A stretch of DNA of 64,000 nucleotides, taken from positions 22,075 through 86,074 of the forward strand of contig DHXP01000058.1 of NCBI GenBank assembly GCA_002413745.1. Direction: 5' to 3'. This document shows, in pieces, positions 59,611 to 64,000 of this stretch. The notes under the pieces are model-generated. The model was not told the origin of the DNA and made no database searches. It saw only the letters and a program-made list of their open reading frames with translations. A program made the translations under genes and the position numbers. The first letter of the stretch is position 1, and every line of letters begins with the position of its first letter. This stretch comes from Flavobacterium sp. UBA5153 (lineage in GTDB: Bacteria; Bacteroidota; Bacteroidia; Flavobacteriales; Flavobacteriaceae).

Positions 59611-62600
59611 ATGAAAAAAATTTACTTACTAGGTGTTTTATTTTTAAGCATCTTTTCTTTCGATTCATTTGCTAATGGTGTTGAAATTAACAATGCCTCA
59701 TATAATCTAAAAGCAAGTATACCCACTTATCGGGTTAATCCAAATCCAGAGGCACATTATAAAGTAAACCTTACTGTAGCAAACCCAACATCCAGCCCAA
59801 CGGCATCTTCAACCTCTATTTGTGAAGGCAGCAGTTTAACACTGACTGCAAATCCTGCCGGTGGAGTTGCTCCATATACTTTTAGTTGGACTGGACCGAA
59901 CAACTACGCTTCAACGGCAGAAAATCCAGTAATAAATAATATTACCCAATCAAATGCAGGAACGTACTCTTTAGTTGTAACCGATGCCAATGGCGCTACT
60001 TCAATTGCTCAAAGTACAGCTGCTGTAGTTGTAAATGTAAAAGTCGACCCAACATTTGATGCCATTTTGCCTGCCATTTGTAGCGGAGGAAGTGCCCCGG
60101 TTTTATCAACTTTATCGTCCAATGGAATAACTGGAACTTGGAATCCATCCGTTGTGAGCAACACTGCAACAGCAACATATCTTTTTACTCCTGATGCTAA
60201 CCAATGTGCAAATTCAGTTCCGCTTACTATTTATGTGATAAAGAATGTGACCCCTACATTTACTTTGCCAGCATCAATTTGTCAAGGCGCAACTTCTCCA
60301 GTCTTATCAAACACTTCTAATGATGGAATTGTTGGAACTTGGAATCCATCCACTGTGAGCAATACTTCCTCAGGAAGCTATATTTTTACGCCAAGTGCTG
60401 CGCAATGTGCAACAACTGTCACAATAAACATAATAGTAAATCCTGTTGTCACTCCAACATTTGAACCAATTTCGCCTATTTGCGAAAATGCAACGGCACC
60501 AACATTACCAACAACCTCTACTAATGGAATTACCGGAACTTGGAATCCTGCTGTAAGCAATACGGCTTCCGGAACCTATACTTTTACCCCTAGTGCCGGG
60601 CAATGTGCCACAACAACCACTTTGACGGTAACGGTTAACCCAAATATCACTCCCACTTTTGCGACCATTGCGCCGATTTGTTCGGGTGCGCCAAGTCCTG
60701 TTTTGCCTTCGACATCTAACAATAGTTTTACCGGAACCTGGAGTCCCGCCCTTGTAAGCAATACCGCTACGGCAACCTATACTTTTACTCCCGATGCCGG
60801 GCAATGTGCCACAACAACCACTTTGACGGTAACAGTTAACCCAAATATCACTCCCACTTTTGCGGCCATTGCGCCAATATGTTCGGGTGCGACAAGTCCT
60901 GTTTTGCCTTCGACATCTAACAATAGTTTTACCGGAACTTGGAGTCCCGCTCTTGTAAGCAATACCGCAACGGGAACCTATACTTTTACCCCTAGTGCCG
61001 GGCAATGTGCCACAACAACCACTTTGACGGTAACAGTTAACCCAAATATCACTCCCACTTTTACGGCCATTGCGCCGATTTGTTCGGGTGCGCCAAGTCC
61101 TGTTTTGCCTTCGACATCTAACAATAGTTTTACCGGAACCTGGAGTCCTGCCCTTGTAAGCAATACCGCTACGGGAACTTACACTTTCACCCCCGATGCC
61201 GGGCAATGTGCCACAACAACCACTTTGACCGTAACAGTCAATCCAAACATTGTTCCCACTTTTACGGCCATTGCGCCGATATGTTCGGGTGCGACAAGCC
61301 CTGTTTTGCCTTCGACATCTAACAATAGTTTTACCGGAACTTGGAGTCCCGCTCTTGTTAGCAATACCGCGACGGGAACCTATACTTTTACCCCTAGTGC
61401 CGGGCAATGTGCCACAACAACCACTTTGACCGTAACGGTTAATCCAAATATCACTCCCACTTTTACGGCCATTGCGCCAATATGTTCGGGCACGACAAGC
61501 CCTGTTTTGCCTTCGACATCAAACAATAGTTTTACCGGAACCTGGAGTCCTGCCCTTGTAAGCAATACCGCAACAGGAACTTACACTTTTACCCCTGATG
61601 CCGGGCAATGTGCCACAACAACCACTTTAACGGTAACGGTTAATCCAAATATCACTCCTACTTTTACGGCCATTGCGCCAATATGTTCAGGTATGCCAAG
61701 TCCCGTTTTGCCTTCGACATCAAACAATAGTTTTACCGGAACCTGGAATCCCGCTCTTGTAAGCAATACCGCAACGGGAACCTATACTTTTACCCCCGAT
61801 GCCGGGCAATGTGCCACAACAACCACTTTGACGGTAACGGTTAATCCAAATATTATCCCTACATTCAGTGCTATTGCGCCGATTTGTGCTAATGACACTG
61901 CACCCGCTTTGTCTGCTACTTCTAACAATAGTTTTACCGGAACCTGGAGTCCCGCTCTTGTAAGCAATACCGCGACGGGAACCTATACTTTTACTCCCGA
62001 TGCCGGGCAATGTGCCACGACAACCACTTTGACGGTAACGGTTAATCCAAATATCACTCCCACTTTTACGGCCATTGCGCCAATATGTTCGGGTGCGACA
62101 AGTCCTGTTTTGCCTTCGACATCTAACAATAGTTTTACCGGAAACTGGAGTCCCGCCCTTGTAAGCAATACCGCGACGGGAACCTACACTTTTACCCCTG
62201 ATGCCGGGCAATGTGCCACAACAATAACTGTGACCATAACAGTCAATCCAAACATTGTTCCCACTTTTACGGCCGTTGCGCCGATATGTTCGGGTGCGAC
62301 AAGCCCTGTTTTGCCTTCGACATCTAACAATAGTTTTACCGGAACCTGGAGTCCTGCCCTTGTAAGCAATACCGCAACGGGAACCTACACTTTTACCCCC
62401 GATGCCGGGCAATGTGCCACAACAACCACTTTGACGGTAACAGTTAATCCAAATACCACTCCCACTTTTACGGCCGTTGCACCGATATGTTCGGGTGCGC
62501 CAAGTCCTGTTTTGCCTTTGACATCAAACAATAGTTTTACCGGAACTTGGAGTCCTGTCCTTGTAAGCAATACCGCTACGGCAACCTATGCTTTTACTCC

Positions 62601-63936
62601 TGATGCCGGGCAATGCACCACAACAACCACATTGACAGTAACGGTTACTCCTAATACTATACCATCATTTGATCCAATTGCTGATGTATGTTATGGTACT
62701 GCTGCGCCAAGTTTACCAACTACTTCTATCAATGGATTTACTGGAACTTGGAATCCCGCAACGGTTAGCAATACAGCTTCTGCAATTTACACCTTTACCC
62801 CAGATGCCGGTTCTTGTGCAACAACTGCTACGTTAAGCGTTAATGTAACCATTATAACCCCTAGTTTCAATCCTATTGCACCTATTTGCGCAAACACAAC
62901 AGCGCCAAATTTACAATCAACGTCTAACAATGGAATAACTGGATCTTGGAATCCAGCAACTATTGACAATACAGCAACTGGAACGTACACATTTACTCCT
63001 GATTCAGGCCAATGTGCTCCAACAACAACATTAACGGTTACAGTTAACCCGTTTGTTGCTGCTAGTTTTACAGCTATTGCACCGATCTGCTTTGGTTCAA
63101 CAAGTCCTGTTTTACCCCTAACATCAAACAATGGATATACTGGAACTTGGAACCCGGCAACAGTGAGCAATACCGCAAACGGAACCTATACTTTTACTCC
63201 AAATGCAGGTCAATGTACATTTACAACTACTTTAGATGTGACTGTAGTTCCAAATGTCCCCCCAACTTTTACTGCAATTGCGCCAATATGTTCGGGTGCG
63301 ACAAGACCTGTTTTGCCTACAACATCAATTAATGGAGTTACTGGAACTTGGAGTCCAGCCGTTGTAAGCAATACGGCTTCTGGAACGTATACTTTTAATC
63401 CAAGTGTTGGGCTTTGCGCATTAACAACCACTTTAAGTATTACCGTTTATCAATCTCCCACGGCTATCGCACTCACTACAACTGATGTTGTGAATGATGG
63501 TCCCGATGGAATAATTGAAATTAATGGAGTAACAAGTGGATTGAGTCCATATCAATACAGCATTAATAATAGCTCGTTTACAACCAACACCACCTATTCT
63601 AACCTTCTTCCCGGTGATTATACGATTACTGTCAAGGATTCAAATGGTTGTGAATTTAGTAAAGTGGCTACAATAAACTCTATTTGTATGTTTCCAAATG
63701 CAATATCTCCGAATGGTGATAGTTATAACGACTCCTTTAATTTAAAAGGTTGTGATATTGTTAAACTCGAACTATTCAATAGATATGGAAAGAAAGTAAA
63801 TAGTTATAACAATTATACTGACCAATGGGATGGAACAACCAGCGGAGGTGAAGCACTTCCTGATGGTACTTATTTTTATGTAGCCGAAATAAAAGGTGGA
63901 GTTTCAAAATCAGGTTGGGTATTTATAGTCCGATAA
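59611..63936 (+). CDS. Giant secreted tandem-repeat protein with type B type IX secretion domain
   Basis: 1441 residues. Signal peptide MKKIYLLGVLFLSIFSFDSF, one Ig/PKD-like domain (about 60-140, SICEGSSLTLTANPAGG), seventeen tandem units of about 67 residues (145-1279), one SprB-type repeat (about 1280-1352, DGIIEINGVTSGLSPYQYSI) and a gliding-motility-associated C-terminal domain (about 1355-1441, FPNAISPNGDSYNDSF, then LPDGTYFYV), which is a type B sorting signal. Each unit has two cysteines (AP-I-C and GQ-C-A) and a TGTWSPALVSNTAT core, so disulfides are likely. It should be exported by the type IX system and act as a surface fibre or adhesin. It is flanked by its own promoter candidates and terminator. 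Confidence 0.93.
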   Translation: MKKIYLLGVLFLSIFSFDSFANGVEINNASYNLKASIPTYRVNPNPEAHYKVNLTVANPTSSPTASSTSICEGSSLTLTANPAGGVAPYTFSWTGPNNYASTAENPVINNITQSNAGTYSLVVTDANGATSIAQSTAAVVVNVKVDPTFDAILPAICSGGSAPVLSTLSSNGITGTWNPSVVSNTATATYLFTPDANQCANSVPLTIYVIKNVTPTFTLPASICQGATSPVLSNTSNDGIVGTWNPSTVSNTSSGSYIFTPSAAQCATTVTINIIVNPVVTPTFEPISPICENATAPTLPTTSTNGITGTWNPAVSNTASGTYTFTPSAGQCATTTTLTVTVNPNITPTFATIAPICSGAPSPVLPSTSNNSFTGTWSPALVSNTATATYTFTPDAGQCATTTTLTVTVNPNITPTFAAIAPICSGATSPVLPSTSNNSFTGTWSPALVSNTATGTYTFTPSAGQCATTTTLTVTVNPNITPTFTAIAPICSGAPSPVLPSTSNNSFTGTWSPALVSNTATGTYTFTPDAGQCATTTTLTVTVNPNIVPTFTAIAPICSGATSPVLPSTSNNSFTGTWSPALVSNTATGTYTFTPSAGQCATTTTLTVTVNPNITPTFTAIAPICSGTTSPVLPSTSNNSFTGTWSPALVSNTATGTYTFTPDAGQCATTTTLTVTVNPNITPTFTAIAPICSGMPSPVLPSTSNNSFTGTWNPALVSNTATGTYTFTPDAGQCATTTTLTVTVNPNIIPTFSAIAPICANDTAPALSATSNNSFTGTWSPALVSNTATGTYTFTPDAGQCATTTTLTVTVNPNITPTFTAIAPICSGATSPVLPSTSNNSFTGNWSPALVSNTATGTYTFTPDAGQCATTITVTITVNPNIVPTFTAVAPICSGATSPVLPSTSNNSFTGTWSPALVSNTATGTYTFTPDAGQCATTTTLTVTVNPNTTPTFTAVAPICSGAPSPVLPLTSNNSFTGTWSPVLVSNTATATYAFTPDAGQCTTTTTLTVTVTPNTIPSFDPIADVCYGTAAPSLPTTSINGFTGTWNPATVSNTASAIYTFTPDAGSCATTATLSVNVTIITPSFNPIAPICANTTAPNLQSTSNNGITGSWNPATIDNTATGTYTFTPDSGQCAPTTTLTVTVNPFVAASFTAIAPICFGSTSPVLPLTSNNGYTGTWNPATVSNTANGTYTFTPNAGQCTFTTTLDVTVVPNVPPTFTAIAPICSGATRPVLPTTSINGVTGTWSPAVVSNTASGTYTFNPSVGLCALTTTLSITVYQSPTAIALTTTDVVNDGPDGIIEINGVTSGLSPYQYSINNSSFTTNTTYSNLLPGDYTITVKDSNGCEFSKVATINSICMFPNAISPNGDSYNDSFNLKGCDIVKLELFNRYGKKVNSYNNYTDQWDGTTSGGEALPDGTYFYVAEIKGGVSKSGWVFIVR
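60043..63447 (+). repeat. Array of 17 units of about 201 bp, ten nearly identical
   Basis: Units 4-13 (60646-62655) are exactly 201 bp each and nearly identical in DNA. Units 1-3 and 14-17 keep the same protein pattern but are diverged. A hand count of one unit (60841-61041) gives 97 G+C of 201, about 48 percent, clearly above the AT-rich neighbourhood. Alternating variants (S-A-G-Q-C versus D-A-G-Q-C, and APS versus ATS) recur every 402 bp across units 3-7, so blocks of two units were duplicated. Confidence 0.95.
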
Positions 63937-63939
63937 ATT

Positions 63940-63975
63940 AAAATAAAAAAGCTCCAAAAGGAGCTTTTTTATTTT
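63940..63975 (+). terminator. Terminator of the repeat-protein gene
   Basis: AAAATAAAAAAGCTCC (63940-63955) pairs perfectly with GGAGCTTTTTTATTTT (63960-63975) around a 4-nt loop, just after the stop; strong T-run. Confidence 0.92.
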
Positions 63976-64000
63976 AATTTATAGGTATAAGCGTTTAGGT

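Noticed and set aside
60505-62412. Long minus-strand reading frames (up to 300 and 230 codons) and a ladder of 61-codon frames every 201 bp
   Set aside because: They are the antisense of the tandem repeat; their regular spacing comes from the 201-bp unit. Their sequences are low-complexity, and the plus frame has a signal peptide and known C-terminal domain.
60043-63447. CRISPR-like periodic array
   Set aside because: Units are 201 bp, in frame, coding and without spacer/repeat alternation; no cas genes are in the window.

Overview
The window looks like a chromosomal segment of a Flavobacterium-type member of the Bacteroidota. Coding sequence is AT-rich. Many promoters fit the Bacteroidota form TTTG-N19-21-TAnnTTTG, and Shine-Dalgarno signals are weak or absent. 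It carries a SusC/SusD glycan-uptake locus, type IX secretion C-terminal domains of both type A and type B, a mevalonate-pathway HMG-CoA reductase and the MreBCD-PBP2-RodA set in flavobacterial order. No transposase, integrase, CRISPR array or rRNA is visible. One tRNA (Phe, anticodon GAA) is present.

Layout. Positions 1-1.7 kb form a small accessory patch: the start of a type III-like DNA methyltransferase running off the left edge, a divergent XRE-type regulator with palindromes between them, and a two-gene Panacea antitoxin plus PemK/MazF-like toxin pair. Positions 1.7-10.4 kb hold a MacB-type permease, purH and the rod-shape/elongasome operon mreB-mreC-mreD-mrdA-rodA. Positions 10.4-19.2 kb hold a secreted or anchored nuclease, a C-terminal processing protease, surE with a small membrane protein, a nested inverted-repeat element, lpxB, comEC and a periplasmic thioredoxin. 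Positions 19.3-24.7 kb form a peptide-use block (two tandem POT transporters and a dipeptidyl peptidase IV). Positions 24.8-27.2 kb carry HMG-CoA reductase and a GHMP kinase. Positions 27.3-33.5 kb are a leftward envelope cluster (coaX, outer-membrane protein, lptC, CorC/CBS protein, PpiD-like chaperone). Positions 33.6-36.8 kb hold tRNA-Phe and an acetate uptake/activation pair (satP, acs).

Positions 36.8-57.5 kb form a complete alpha-glucan/maltodextrin utilisation locus arranged as two divergent arms around a LacI-family regulator. The leftward arm is susC-susD-susE plus a large GH13 amylase with a type IX secretion signal. The rightward arm is an inner-membrane maltose transporter, beta-phosphoglucomutase, GH65 maltose phosphorylase, a SusA-like GH13, a GH31 alpha-glucosidase and a GH13 lipoprotein. 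The inferred route is extracellular cutting by the secreted GH13, binding and import by SusE/D/C, periplasmic trimming by the other hydrolases, MFS uptake of maltose, then phosphorolysis and conversion of glucose-1-phosphate to glucose-6-phosphate. A 17-bp motif shared by the leading regions of both arms is a candidate operator.

Positions 57.6-59.5 kb hold a glycerophosphodiesterase and a flavoprotein. Positions 59.6-63.9 kb encode a 1441-residue secreted protein with 17 tandem units of about 67 residues and a type B (gliding-motility-associated) C-terminal domain. Ten central units are nearly identical at DNA level and distinctly richer in G+C than the surroundings.

The most notable observations are the Panacea/PemK-like pair beside the methyltransferase, the shared operator candidate of the two glucan arms, a terminator hairpin buried in the comEC coding end, the nested inverted-repeat element before lpxB, palindromes in the gaps of the glucan operon, and the homogenised repeat array.
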